Shown here: positions 42,564-51,619 of the stretch, piece after piece
Layout: each line of letters starts with the position of its first letter
How positions within the stretch are numbered: position 1 is the first letter of the stretch
Assembly (NCBI GenBank): GCA_016717595.1
Contig: JADKFE010000005.1
Span: 82,822 to 146,821 of the forward strand
DNA: 64,000 nucleotides
From: Deltaproteobacteria bacterium
Lineage (GTDB): Bacteria > Myxococcota_A > UBA796 > CAJQPC01
Reading direction: 5' to 3'
Notes under the pieces: generated by a model
Databases searched by the model: none
What the model was told of the DNA's origin: nothing
What the model saw: the letters and a program-made list of their open reading frames with translations, nothing else
Translations under genes and position numbers: made by a program

Positions 42564-44678
42564 TTAGCCGCGCCCACCGAGCGGCGAGAACAGCGGGGGT
42601 CGGCGCTCAGAGGGGCGCGGCGTCGGGTCTTGTGGGGTGTCCAGCGCCGCGTGGGCGCGTGAGGCCCCGAGCACTGTGCCTGGCCCCGACGCCCGGGCGA
42701 GGCGAAGCTGCTCCGCCGCGCTGCGGATGAGGCCCTCGACGGAGTCTCCGGCCTCGACGGTAGACGCGACCCCGGCGGAGAACGTGGCGCGCACCCGCAC
42801 GCCCTCCCCGGCGTCAAAGGCCGTCTCTTGCAGGTCGTGGAGCAGGCCGCCGATGACCATCAGCGCGTCTTGGGGCCCGGCGCCGCACAGCGCGACCATA
42901 AACTCGGCCCCGCCCCAGCGCCCGCGCAGATCCTCCACCCGAAACCGTGTGGTGAGCAGCTTGCCCAGGCCCATGAGCACGTTGTCTCCGGCGGCGAGGC
43001 CGTGCAGCTCGTTCAGCTCACGGAAGAGGTCGACGCTGAGGTGAACCACAGACACCGGGCGGCCGCTGCGCCGGGCCTCGCCGAGCCGCGCCGCGAGCTG
43101 CTCGGTGAACACCTGGCGGCTCAGCAGGCCGGTGAGGGGGTCGCGGTCGTGCAGCTCTCGGGCGCGGCGGTGGCGCTCGGCGCGTAGGCGCACCCGCTCA
43201 AGCAGAGGGGGGTCTAGCTCATCCTCTAAGCAGACCTCGTCTGCCCCGGCGCGCAGGGCCTCGGCGCGCTGGTGGGCGTCTCCCCGGGTCACACGCAGCA
43301 CGACGGGCAGGTCTTGCCAGCGGGGCGTGGTGCGCAGCAGGCGCACGAGGTCTGGGCCGCTGAGCGAAGGCAGGCGGCTGTCGGCGAGCACGAGGTCGAA
43401 GCGGGTGAGGTCGAGGAGCTCCGGCGCGCGCAAGGGGTCGTCCAGGCGTGTGACCTCGACGCCGTCGCTCTCCTCAAGGGGGGCGAGGTGGTCCGTGGCG
43501 CCGTTGTGCACGGCGAGCACCCGCAGAGGCTCTTGGCGGCGCGCGGCGAGGAGCAGGCGCACGGCGTTGAGGAACTCCCGGGGCTCAGGCGGGTTGGGCA
43601 AAAACAGCTCCCCGCCGGCCCGAGCGGCGGCGACCTGGAGCTTCACGCCCAGACGACGGCTCAGGAAGCCGAGGCTCGCGTCCGGGGCGCCATCCACGCC
43701 GCGTAACTTCCGCGAGAGGTGAACCCCGCCGCCGGGCCCGCCCAGGTCAAGATCGACCAGGAGCACGTCGGGCTGGAGCTTCCTCGCGAGCGGCAGACCA
43801 TCGGCGAGGCCCTTCGCCGCCCAGATCTCCACGAGCTCGCGGCTGGCGGCGTTCGCCAAGGCCTGCACGTCCTGGTCATCGACGCCCAACACCAGCACCC
43901 GGGCCGTGGCGGCGGGGTCGGGCTCGGCCTCGGCCTCCAAGGCGCGGGGACCACGCCCCCTGGCTCGGTCGAGGGCCTCGTCAAGCTGGGCCCAGAAGCC
44001 CTGAAAGTCGGTGATCTCGCCCAAGGTGAGCCGCTGAAAGAGCAGCTCCAGCTTGCCCAACGCGACGGCCATCTCCAACAGGCCGTAGAGCCCGGCGGCG
44101 GCGTGAAGCTCGGCGCAGAGGCGGTGTACGCGGTAGAGCTCCTGCGGGTCGAGGCCCTGCATCCGGCCGCGGGCGAGCACCCCGGCGAGGTCGTGAACCC
44201 GCTTCTCTAAGCGCTGGCTGGCCGCGGGGCGTCGGTGCTCGATGAGGGACTCCAACGCCAAGGCGCTGAGCACGAGACCGCCGGGATTCCTGGGGGCGAC
44301 GCCGCCTTGTCGTAAGGCGTCGCCGAGGGTCTCCCGCAGGGCCCCCGCCGGGGCGGGCAATGGCCGCACCACACAGGGCGAGAGCTCTTGCTCTAAGGCG
44401 GCGTTCTCCGCGGCCTCTCGCCAGATCGATCCAAAGAAGAGGATCGGGAGCTGGGCGTTCCACGAGCGCAGCCAGCGCCCGAGCTCTAAGCCGCCGCCGT
44501 CGGTGAGCAGCTCCGTGGTGATCACCAAGTCGAAGTGGTGGCGCCCGACGAGGCCCTGGGCCTCCTCTAGGCTGTTCGCCTCACGGATCCAGTGGCCGCC
44601 GGGCTCGGTGATGAGGCGAAGGAGCGCCCGCAGCTCGGGGTCGGCGCACATCGCGAGGATCGATCGGGTCGAGTTCAT
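42564..44678 (-). CDS. Multi-REC response regulator with degenerate GGDEF domain (GGAEF)
   Basis: 704 residues. Three receiver-like domains: about 5-120 (phospho-Asp replaced, FDLVITTELL), about 260-375 (VLLVDLDLGG keeps Asp) and about 390-510 (FDLVLADSRLPSLSG keeps Asp). A helical HPt-like segment lies at about 160-245 (LCAELHAAAGLYGLLEMAV). The C-terminal diguanylate-cyclase fold begins at RDPLTGLLSRQVF and has WGGAEFMVAL in place of GGDEF; Ala at the metal-binding Asp makes cyclase activity doubtful. Possibly a c-di-GMP or GTP-binding effector. GGAGG before ATG 44678. It is a paralogue of the next gene upstream on the same strand, 20 bases away. Confidence 0.88.
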   Translation of the reverse strand: MNSTRSILAMCADPELRALLRLITEPGGHWIREANSLEEAQGLVGRHHFDLVITTELLTDGGGLELGRWLRSWNAQLPILFFGSIWREAAENAALEQELSPCVVRPLPAPAGALRETLGDALRQGGVAPRNPGGLVLSALALESLIEHRRPAASQRLEKRVHDLAGVLARGRMQGLDPQELYRVHRLCAELHAAAGLYGLLEMAVALGKLELLFQRLTLGEITDFQGFWAQLDEALDRARGRGPRALEAEAEPDPAATARVLVLGVDDQDVQALANAASRELVEIWAAKGLADGLPLARKLQPDVLLVDLDLGGPGGGVHLSRKLRGVDGAPDASLGFLSRRLGVKLQVAAARAGGELFLPNPPEPREFLNAVRLLLAARRQEPLRVLAVHNGATDHLAPLEESDGVEVTRLDDPLRAPELLDLTRFDLVLADSRLPSLSGPDLVRLLRTTPRWQDLPVVLRVTRGDAHQRAEALRAGADEVCLEDELDPPLLERVRLRAERHRRARELHDRDPLTGLLSRQVFTEQLAARLGEARRSGRPVSVVHLSVDLFRELNELHGLAAGDNVLMGLGKLLTTRFRVEDLRGRWGGAEFMVALCGAGPQDALMVIGGLLHDLQETAFDAGEGVRVRATFSAGVASTVEAGDSVEGLIRSAAEQLRLARASGPGTVLGASRAHAALDTPQDPTPRPSERRPPLFSPLGGRG

Positions 44679-44698
44679 GGTGGCCTCCGCGCCACCGC

Positions 44699-46681
44699 CT
44701 ACGGAAGGATGAGGATCTGGTCACCCCCCGCCGCGAGCGCCTGGTCGAGCAAGGGCTCGGCCGCTTGGACCAGCTCATCTACGGAGGTGCCCGCCGATGG
44801 GAAGCTGGCCACCGCGGCGCTCGCGGTGAGGCTGACCTCCCTTCCCTGGGCGGTGCGAAGTCGTCGTTGGCTGAGATCCTGCAAGAACCGGCTCACGGCG
44901 AGCCGCGCGGCGGTAGGCCGCTCGTTCATGAAGGCGATCACGAAGCTGTCGCCGCCCCAGTACCCCCGCAGGTCGTGGCGGCGGAAGCGCCCGTTCATCA
45001 GGCGCCCCACCCCGGCGAGCACATGGTCGCCCATGGCGTATCCATGCTCGGCGTTGAAGCGGGCGAAGTGGTCGAGGCGGATCAGGGTGAGGGCGATGGT
45101 CTCCGCCCGGCGCCGGGCTTCAGAGAGCAGGCGCTGGGCGTACTCCCGAAACACATGGCGCGGGTAGAGCCCGGTGAGCGGGTCGCGGGCGATGAGCCGC
45201 GCGGAGTGCCGGGCGCGCTCGGCCTGGCCTTTTGCCCGGGCGATGAGCGCCGCCGGGGAGCGGTCGCGCCCGAGGTAGTCCGACGCCCCCGCCGCCAAGG
45301 CCTCGACCTCGGCGTCGTCATCATCAGGACCGTCAAAGAGCACGATGGGCAGCGTCTGCCAGGCCGGATCCGCGCGCACCACACGGCAGAGATCCAGGGC
45401 CGAGAGGAACGGCGTCGTGAGGTCCAAGAGCAGCACCTCGGGCCGGGCCCGGGCGATGCCCTCCAAGATCTCCAGGGGCTCGGTGAGCAGGCGCACATGC
45501 ACCCCATCGGCCATGAACAAGCCCTGGAGCGCGGCGCGTTTCTCGGCGTCTACGCACAGCAGCAGGGCGCGCAGGGGCTCGGGCCGGGCGCGGTCCTCTA
45601 AGCCCCGGGCGGCGTAGCCCAGGTCCATGGCCGTGACCGGCTTGGGCAGAAACAGCAGCGCCCCGGCGCGGGTGGCGGCGAGGCGGTTGGCGAGGCCCCC
45701 ATCGGCGGAGAAGAAGGCCACGGGCAGCTCGGCCTGGCCGGGCAGGGCGCGCAGGGCCTCGGCGGCGGAGAACCCACCCCGGCGCCCGCTCAGCTCGACC
45801 TCGATCAACGCGCCGTCGGGCTCTTCAGTGGCGGCGCGGCGCACGGCCTCCTCTAGGCTTGTGGCGCGGATCATCTGCAGGCTGCGGCGGCGGCCAAACT
45901 GCGCGGCGACCTCCAAGGCCTCGCCCTCGGCGGCCACGATGAGCACCTTGAGGGGCGTCTCCTCCAGAAGCTCGCCGTCTACGAGGCTAGACCCGGCGTC
46001 CGCGCGCGCCCGGGTGAGCAGCACCGCGAGCTCTGTCCAGCGCAGGTCATGGGGGCCGAGCTGCTCGTCGAGGGCGACGCTGAGGATGTGCTCCACCCGC
46101 TGAATCATCACCGTGAGGTCGGCGTTGCCCCAGGCCCCGGCGGCGGCGTGGAGCTGGCGGCTCTGGTGCAGCGCGGCCTCGATGGCGGCGCGGTCACCCA
46201 CCCGGGCGTCTGTGGTGAGGCGCTCAAGCTCGGCGAGGCGCTCGGGCAGGCCCTCGGCGAACCGTTCCCGGGGCACGTTCGGCCCGGCGCCGTCGGGGGC
46301 GACGCCGCGGCTGGGGCCATGAAGGGCGGCGTCTACACGCAGCAGCAGCGCGCCGGGGGTGAACGGCCGCCGAAGCACACCGACGCCGTCTTGGCCGACG
46401 GTGATCAAGGCGCCGAGGTCGTCTTCGCCGCGGCCTTGGGGCACCACGAGGGCGGGCACCGGGGCGGCGGCGCGAAGCTCGGTGAGCAGCGCGCGGCCCT
46501 CGGCGTCGGCAAAACGCCCGCCCAAGATCAGCAGCGCCGCGGGCTGGGCGGCGGCGGCGCGGAGCGTGTCCCCGTCGTCACACACGACGAGCTGATGCCC
46601 ACGCGGGATGAGCACCTGGGTGACTACGGCGCGCAGCTCTGGGTCGTCGTCGAGCAGCAGGATGCGTGGCACGCGGGTCAC
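44699..46681 (-). CDS. Multi-REC response regulator with degenerate GGDEF domain (GGDSF)
   Basis: 660 residues, same plan as its neighbour. REC1 starts RILLLDDDPELRAV but the acceptor position reads LLILGGRF, without Asp. A helical HPt-like part (HQSRQLHAAAGAWGNADLTVMI) follows. REC2 (GALIEVELSG) has Glu at the acceptor. REC3 (VLLLDLTTPFLSALDL) keeps Asp. The cyclase-like end begins RDPLTGLYPRHVF and has YWGGDSFVIAF, with Ser for the catalytic Glu. GTG start at 46681. Both proteins are likely regulatory rather than enzymatic and arose by tandem duplication. Confidence 0.87.
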   Translation of the reverse strand: MTRVPRILLLDDDPELRAVVTQVLIPRGHQLVVCDDGDTLRAAAAQPAALLILGGRFADAEGRALLTELRAAAPVPALVVPQGRGEDDLGALITVGQDGVGVLRRPFTPGALLLRVDAALHGPSRGVAPDGAGPNVPRERFAEGLPERLAELERLTTDARVGDRAAIEAALHQSRQLHAAAGAWGNADLTVMIQRVEHILSVALDEQLGPHDLRWTELAVLLTRARADAGSSLVDGELLEETPLKVLIVAAEGEALEVAAQFGRRRSLQMIRATSLEEAVRRAATEEPDGALIEVELSGRRGGFSAAEALRALPGQAELPVAFFSADGGLANRLAATRAGALLFLPKPVTAMDLGYAARGLEDRARPEPLRALLLCVDAEKRAALQGLFMADGVHVRLLTEPLEILEGIARARPEVLLLDLTTPFLSALDLCRVVRADPAWQTLPIVLFDGPDDDDAEVEALAAGASDYLGRDRSPAALIARAKGQAERARHSARLIARDPLTGLYPRHVFREYAQRLLSEARRRAETIALTLIRLDHFARFNAEHGYAMGDHVLAGVGRLMNGRFRRHDLRGYWGGDSFVIAFMNERPTAARLAVSRFLQDLSQRRLRTAQGREVSLTASAAVASFPSAGTSVDELVQAAEPLLDQALAAGGDQILILP

Positions 46682-46708
46682 TCCTAAACGGCCTCTAACA
46701 TAGCGTGT

Positions 46709-48166
46709 TCAAAGCTGGCCTGTGCGCCGACCGGCGAGGGCCGCCGCCAGCGCCGCCGCCAGCGCCGCCGGGTCGTCGCCGGTCAAGATCGCGCCGGGGT
46801 AGGTCGGCGTCGGCCACCACCAGCCCGGCGCGTGAACCCAGGGCGGATCTTGAGCGGTGTCAACGTCTTGGGGCCGGGTGAGGGGCTCCCGCAGCACATA
46901 GGGCAGGCCCGCGCCCTCGGCGGCGACCCCCCAAGCGCGGGTGACGTAGAGCGCCTCGGCCCGCTCCCGCCGCGCCGCGCTCAGGAGCGCCCCGGCGAAG
47001 CGGTCCACATAGGGCCGCTGGGTGATGAGCCCGGCCTCTTGGTCCACCTCATCAAAGGTCACGGTCAAGGCGCAGACCTTCAGCCCAGCCTGAACCAGCG
47101 CCTGAAGCTCGTCCGCTCGGGCCCCGGCGGCGATGACCACGGGCCCCACGCCGTCGCAGGTGGCGGTGGTCGGCGTGTCGAGGTCGGGGTCGGGGCGCCA
47201 GCGCGGCGGGTGTGGCGGGTTGAGCACGTCGGAGAGCGACGCTGGGCCCACGTCGGATGAGCGCAGGGCCTCGGCGGGGAGGTTGGGGAGCTGGCCTAGG
47301 TCCGCCGAGCCCTCTCCGTCGAGGAGCTCGCCCAGAAACGCCAAGGTCTCGGCGATCATCGGCTCGGTGTAGCTGTGGGGGCCCACAGACACCTCATGCT
47401 CGGCCCGCCGGGGCAGACCCTTGGGCGCGGGCTGGTCCAGCTCGGTCAGCCACAGGCTCGGCTGCGCGAGGGCGGCGGTGAGGCTGGGGTCGGGGCCGGG
47501 CCAGCCGGGCACGGCGTCGCAGGCGCAGCCCCCGGCGCGGGCCTCGCGTGGGGTGGGCACATAGGCGGCCAAGACGGCGCCGACGATAGATTGATCCAAC
47601 ACGGAGAGGTAATGCGCCTGCACCGCGCCCCCTGAAGCGCCGATCACCACGATCTGATCGATGTCGCCTCGGCCCTGGAGGTACTGAACCCCGGCCTGGA
47701 GCCCCTCAATCTGCGTCGCCATGGCGGAGCTGCCCGCGGCGACGAGCAAGGCCCGGTTGTGGGCCCCGCCCTCAAAGTGGATCCTTCTCCCCGGCAGGTC
47801 ACCCTCCTCGACGCCGAGGGTGTCCACGGCGAGGGCCGCGTAGCCCGCCCGGGCCAAGGCGAAGGCCGGGGCCTGGCTCTCTCCGGCGGTCTTGCCTTCG
47901 CCGAAGTGCCCGTGCGCCACCAAGGCCGCGTCGAAGGGGCCGTCCCCGGGCGGCAGCCACAAGGCCGCGGACACCCGAAGGCCTGGGTAGAGCTGAAGGC
48001 TCACCGGGATCACCCGCACCCCGTCCACAACCGTCGCCGCGCCCTCGATCGGCGCCAGCGGCGCGCGAGGGATCACGCCGAGCCCCAGGGCTTCGCGCAG
48101 GCGTTGGGGGTCGGCGGGGTTGACCGTCGGGCCGCCGCAAGCGAGCAGGATCAGGAGGTTCCACAT
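46709..48166 (-). CDS. Alpha/beta-hydrolase lipoprotein
   Basis: 485 residues from ATG 48166. Signal MWNLLILLACGG (lipobox LLAC). Alpha/beta-hydrolase core: DAALVAHGHFGEGK (oxyanion region), AGYAALAVDTLGVEEG, GDIDQIVVIGASGGAVQAHY with GASGG nucleophile elbow Ser. The C-terminal 170 residues form a separate part with GVGPVVIAAGARADEL and several Trp near the end, lacking a recognised family. Probable secreted esterase or peptidase anchored in the envelope; substrate unknown. An earlier start at 48223 is possible but would spoil the signal. Confidence 0.8.
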   Translation of the reverse strand: MWNLLILLACGGPTVNPADPQRLREALGLGVIPRAPLAPIEGAATVVDGVRVIPVSLQLYPGLRVSAALWLPPGDGPFDAALVAHGHFGEGKTAGESQAPAFALARAGYAALAVDTLGVEEGDLPGRRIHFEGGAHNRALLVAAGSSAMATQIEGLQAGVQYLQGRGDIDQIVVIGASGGAVQAHYLSVLDQSIVGAVLAAYVPTPREARAGGCACDAVPGWPGPDPSLTAALAQPSLWLTELDQPAPKGLPRRAEHEVSVGPHSYTEPMIAETLAFLGELLDGEGSADLGQLPNLPAEALRSSDVGPASLSDVLNPPHPPRWRPDPDLDTPTTATCDGVGPVVIAAGARADELQALVQAGLKVCALTVTFDEVDQEAGLITQRPYVDRFAGALLSAARRERAEALYVTRAWGVAAEGAGLPYVLREPLTRPQDVDTAQDPPWVHAPGWWWPTPTYPGAILTGDDPAALAAALAAALAGRRTGQL

Positions 48167-48273
48167 CTCCAAGAGCTTACCTCCGCGCGCCGGGCCAGAC
48201 CCCCAAAGGTCGCGCCTTCGCAAAATCTCCGCGCTTTGACGCTATCCTGAGGGGACTGGCCAGGAGGGCCTCT

Positions 48274-49401
48274 ATGCGCGCGGTCGTCGCACTGTCTATG
48301 AACCCCCGGGGCGAAGACGCCGCCCGGGAGGCCACTTCCCAGATCCGAGCGGCGCTCGGAGACTCCCCGGTGAGCGGCGCCTTGTGCTGGGTGAGCCCCG
48401 AGCACGCCGATGACCTTCAGCGCCTGCTCCCGGCGCTCTGTTTGGGCCTCGGCACCCGGGTGCTCGCCGGGTGTGTGTCCGCCGGGGTCACCGTCGGCGG
48501 GCGGGAGGTGATGGACGGCCCGGCCTTGGGCCTCATGGCGTTCACTGAAGCGAACGTCGAGGCGCGGCTTTTGCACGACCTCTACGCCGAGCCCGAGCGC
48601 GCCGCCCGGGAGGCGCTGCACGGCGCTGGCCCCCAAGACCTCGTCGTGCTCATGCCCACGGCGTCTACGTTTAAGGCCACGCCGTTTCTGGAGGTGGTCG
48701 CGTCCCAGCACCCCTTGGCCCGGGTGATCGGCGGCGGCGCGGCGAACCCCGACGGCGACGACCTCGTGTTCACCGGCCAAGGCCTGAGCCGCGACGGCTT
48801 GGCGGCGCTCGTGATCCGCGACTGTCAGCCCGAGGTGCGCCTCACCCAGAGCTGCCGGTCCCTCTCCCGGGGCCACCTCATCACCCGCTGCGAGGGCGCC
48901 GACGTGCTCGAGCTCGACGGAAAACCGGCGCTGCAGGTGCTCGCGGCCTTGCTCGCCGCCCGAGACGACGGCGACGACAGCCCCCTGCTCGCCGGTCACG
49001 CCGGGCCCGGAGACCGCGTCGGCGCTGAAGGCCTCTTCGTGCGCCCGTTCATGGGCCTCGACCGCGCCCGCGCCGCCGTGCGCCTGAGCCAGCCCGCCCA
49101 AGAGGGCGACGCGCTGCTGTTCTTGACCCGGGCCGTGGACTCCTCCCGGGCCGACCTCAACGCGATGATGATCGAGACCTTGGGGGTGCTGCGCCGCCGC
49201 CGCCCGGCCTTCGCCTTGATGACCAACTGCGCCGGGCGCGGCGCCGAGTTCCAGGGCATCCCCGACTACGACGCCGCCGTGGTGAGCGGCTTCTTGGACG
49301 GCGTGCCCCTCGCCGGCTTCTTCGGCGGCTTTGAGCTGGGGCCCTTCCGGGGCAAGACCCAGCTCCACCTGTTCAGCGCTGTTCTGGCGGTCGGGGGTTA
49401 G
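48274..49401 (+). CDS. FIST N/C domain protein
   Basis: 375 residues covering a FIST_N domain (GCVSAGVTVGGREVMDGPALGLMAF; QDLVVLMPTAS; VIGGGAANPDG; VFTGQGLSRDGLAALVI) and a FIST_C domain (LELDGKPALQVLAALL; GEGLFVRP-like; MTNCAGRGAEFQGIPDYDAAVV; GFFGGFELGPF). FIST proteins are sensory and occur beside chemotaxis or c-di-GMP systems, probably binding small ligands such as amino acids. It is next to the degenerate REC/GGDEF pair. GGAGG-like site before ATG 48274. Overlaps the convergent TetR stop. Confidence 0.9.
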   Translation: MRAVVALSMNPRGEDAAREATSQIRAALGDSPVSGALCWVSPEHADDLQRLLPALCLGLGTRVLAGCVSAGVTVGGREVMDGPALGLMAFTEANVEARLLHDLYAEPERAAREALHGAGPQDLVVLMPTASTFKATPFLEVVASQHPLARVIGGGAANPDGDDLVFTGQGLSRDGLAALVIRDCQPEVRLTQSCRSLSRGHLITRCEGADVLELDGKPALQVLAALLAARDDGDDSPLLAGHAGPGDRVGAEGLFVRPFMGLDRARAAVRLSQPAQEGDALLFLTRAVDSSRADLNAMMIETLGVLRRRRPAFALMTNCAGRGAEFQGIPDYDAAVVSGFLDGVPLAGFFGGFELGPFRGKTQLHLFSAVLAVGG

Positions 49402-50075
49402 GCCCCGCGCTGGCCGGTGTCCCCGCCGCCCAGGCTCGCCAGAGGCACGTCCTCGGGCACGCCCAGGCGCCGGGAGAGGTAGAGCGTCATCATCAGCTTC
49501 GCCTCGGCGAGGGTGGCCTCTCTCGACCGGGCGTCGTCGTGGATGTGGGCCAAGGTCTGCAAGGCGCTGAGCACGGTCTGGGCGACCTCGCCGATCACCG
49601 AGACCTCCTCCGCCGAGAGCTGGGGCGCGAGCTTGGCGCTCAGCCCGCCGATGAGCGCCGCCATCTGCCCCTCTTGGGCCCGCCGACCCGCGGTCAAGGC
49701 CGGGTGCCGCGCCTGATGGATCAAGGTGACGAAGCCCGGGTTCGCCAACAAGAACGCCGAGAACCCGTCGATGCCGTCGCTGATCAGCCCCCGCAGCGTG
49801 GCGCCTTCAGGGTCCATGGGGGTGAGCTGGCTGGCGAGGGCCTGCATCCGGGCGCCGTACCGCTCGGCCAGGGCGACGAGCAGCGCGTCTTTGTCGGGGA
49901 AGAAGCGGTAGAGCGAGCCGATGGAGGTCTGGGCGCGGGCCGCGACGTGGTTGGTGGTCGCCTCGGCGAAGCCCAGCTCCAAGAACACGGCGTCGGCGGC
50001 GTCGAGGATGGTGTCTACCCGGGCGCGGCTGCGGGCCTGCACCGGGTCACGACGGCGTTGGGGGGAGGTCTCCAT
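49398..50075 (-). CDS. TetR-family transcriptional regulator
   Basis: 225 residues from ATG 50075. HTH near the start: ILDAADAVFLELGFAEATTNHVAARAQTSIGSLYRFFPDKDALL, quoted as the tandem helices of TetR. Ligand-binding C-domain is all helical. Divergent from the cytochrome P450 gene, with a near-perfect palindrome between. Probably represses the P450 and itself. Confidence 0.9.
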   Translation of the reverse strand: METSPQRRRDPVQARSRARVDTILDAADAVFLELGFAEATTNHVAARAQTSIGSLYRFFPDKDALLVALAERYGARMQALASQLTPMDPEGATLRGLISDGIDGFSAFLLANPGFVTLIHQARHPALTAGRRAQEGQMAALIGGLSAKLAPQLSAEEVSVIGEVAQTVLSALQTLAHIHDDARSREATLAEAKLMMTLYLSRRLGVPEDVPLASLGGGDTGQRGA

Positions 50076-50125
50076 GCGCCCAACGTAGCCCCTCACCCCT
50101 TGCGCGGGAAGGGTCTCGCGGGTAA

Positions 50126-50145
50126 ACATGAGCAAAAGCTCACGT
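50126..50145. promoter_or_regulatory. TetR-type operator between tetR and P450 genes
   Basis: ACATGAGC-AAAA-GCTCACGT: 8-bp arms with one mismatch and a 4-base centre (the inner five pairs perfect). Placed midway between the divergent starts at 50075 and 50176 and overlapping any P450 start at 50128. Confidence 0.65.
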
Positions 50146-50175
50146 TATAAACCTCTCCCGATCCACGAGGTCACG

Positions 50176-51537
50176 ATGCCCGAGTCCACCCGCCCGCCTG
50201 GCCCCAAAGGCAGCCTGATCACCGGCAGCCTCAACGAGTTTCACGAGGCGCCCCTGCGATTTTTGGAGGACAACGCCCGGCTCTACGGCGACGTCGTCGG
50301 CTTTCGGTTCTTCCACATGCCCGCGGTGCAGTTGAACCACCCCGACGACGTGCGCCAGGTGTTTATGAACGCTGAAGGCGCCTTCGTGAAGGGCATGGCG
50401 CAGGAGAGCTTTCGGCCCCTCGTCGGCAAAGGCCTGCTGCTGAACGAAGGGGAGCCCCACAAACGCCAGCGCCGCATGATGGCCCCGGCCTTTCATCGCC
50501 AGCGCGTGATGGGCTACGCCGAGGTGATGCTGGAGGAGGCCGCCCGCGCCCGAGACGCCTGGGCCGAGTCCCCCGACGGCCTCGACCTCGCCGACGCCCT
50601 CAACCGCCTCACCCTACGCATCGCCGCCCGCACCCTGTTCGGCGCCGATCTCAGCCTCGCCGAGTCCGACGAGGTCGCCGCCGCCGTCGCCGCCTTCGCC
50701 CAGTGGTACCACCAGACCTCACACCCCCTCGGCCCCCTGCTCCAGCTCCTCCCTTCAGCCACCAACCGCCGCTTTCACGACGGCAAACGCCGCCTGAGCG
50801 CCGTGGTCTCCCGCATGATCACCGCCCGGCGCCTGAGCGGCGACACCGGCGACATCTTGTCGATGCTCGTCTTCGCCCGAGACGAGGAGGGCGACGGCGC
50901 GGCGATGTCCGATGAGCACATCCACGACGAGGTCACCACCTTACTCGTCGCCGGGCACGAGACCACCGCCGCCACCTTGGCCTGGGCGTTCTGGCTGCTC
51001 GCCGCCCACCCCGAGGTCACCGCCCGGCTCCAAGCCCAGCTCGACGAGGTCTTGGGCGACCGCCCGCCCCAAGCCGCGGACCTCCCGCGCCTCACCCTCT
51101 GTGATCAGGTCTTCGCCGAGACCCTGCGCCTCTACCCTTCAGCGATGGCCCTGCCCCGCCAGGCCGTGAAGCCCGTGACCTTCGGCGCCTACACCTTCGC
51201 CCCCGGCACCCTCATCCTCGCCGCCGCCTGGTGCGCCCACCGCGACCCCCGCTTCTGGGACGAGCCCCTGAGCTTCCGCCCCGAGCGGTTCACCGCCGAG
51301 GCCAGCGCCGGGCGCCCCCGCTTCGCCTACTTCCCCTTCGGCGGCGGCGCCCGCGTCTGCATCGGCGAGGCCTTCGCGAAGATGGAGGGCAGCTTGTTGT
51401 TGGCCACCCTGCTCCAGCGCTTCACCCCCGAGCGCCTGAGCGACACCGCCCCGATCCCCGAGACCTTGTTCACCCTGCGCCCCAAAGGGGGCCTGCCCGT
51501 TCGCCTGCAACGTCGCACACTTATCCGATCGGAGTAG
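50176..51537 (+). CDS. Cytochrome P450
   Basis: 453 residues from ATG 50176 (Pro-rich start RPPGPKGSLITG). I-helix LLVAGHETTAATLAW with the oxygen-binding AGxxT; ExxR in ETLRLYPSAM; PERF region SFRPERFT; heme loop FPFGGGARVCIGEAFAKMEG with the Cys ligand. Soluble bacterial type, no membrane anchor. The ferredoxin partners are not adjacent. The TetR gene upstream and the operator suggest ligand-induced expression, for example by a lipid or xenobiotic. An in-frame start at 50128 would fall in the operator and is less likely. Confidence 0.94.
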   Translation: MPESTRPPGPKGSLITGSLNEFHEAPLRFLEDNARLYGDVVGFRFFHMPAVQLNHPDDVRQVFMNAEGAFVKGMAQESFRPLVGKGLLLNEGEPHKRQRRMMAPAFHRQRVMGYAEVMLEEAARARDAWAESPDGLDLADALNRLTLRIAARTLFGADLSLAESDEVAAAVAAFAQWYHQTSHPLGPLLQLLPSATNRRFHDGKRRLSAVVSRMITARRLSGDTGDILSMLVFARDEEGDGAAMSDEHIHDEVTTLLVAGHETTAATLAWAFWLLAAHPEVTARLQAQLDEVLGDRPPQAADLPRLTLCDQVFAETLRLYPSAMALPRQAVKPVTFGAYTFAPGTLILAAAWCAHRDPRFWDEPLSFRPERFTAEASAGRPRFAYFPFGGGARVCIGEAFAKMEGSLLLATLLQRFTPERLSDTAPIPETLFTLRPKGGLPVRLQRRTLIRSE

Positions 51538-51619
51538 TTTATCATAGCCCATGTCCCTTGACGGGAGATCCGGCGGCTCATAGTGGTTGGCATCACCATA
51601 CCGGATCGGATGATTCTTG

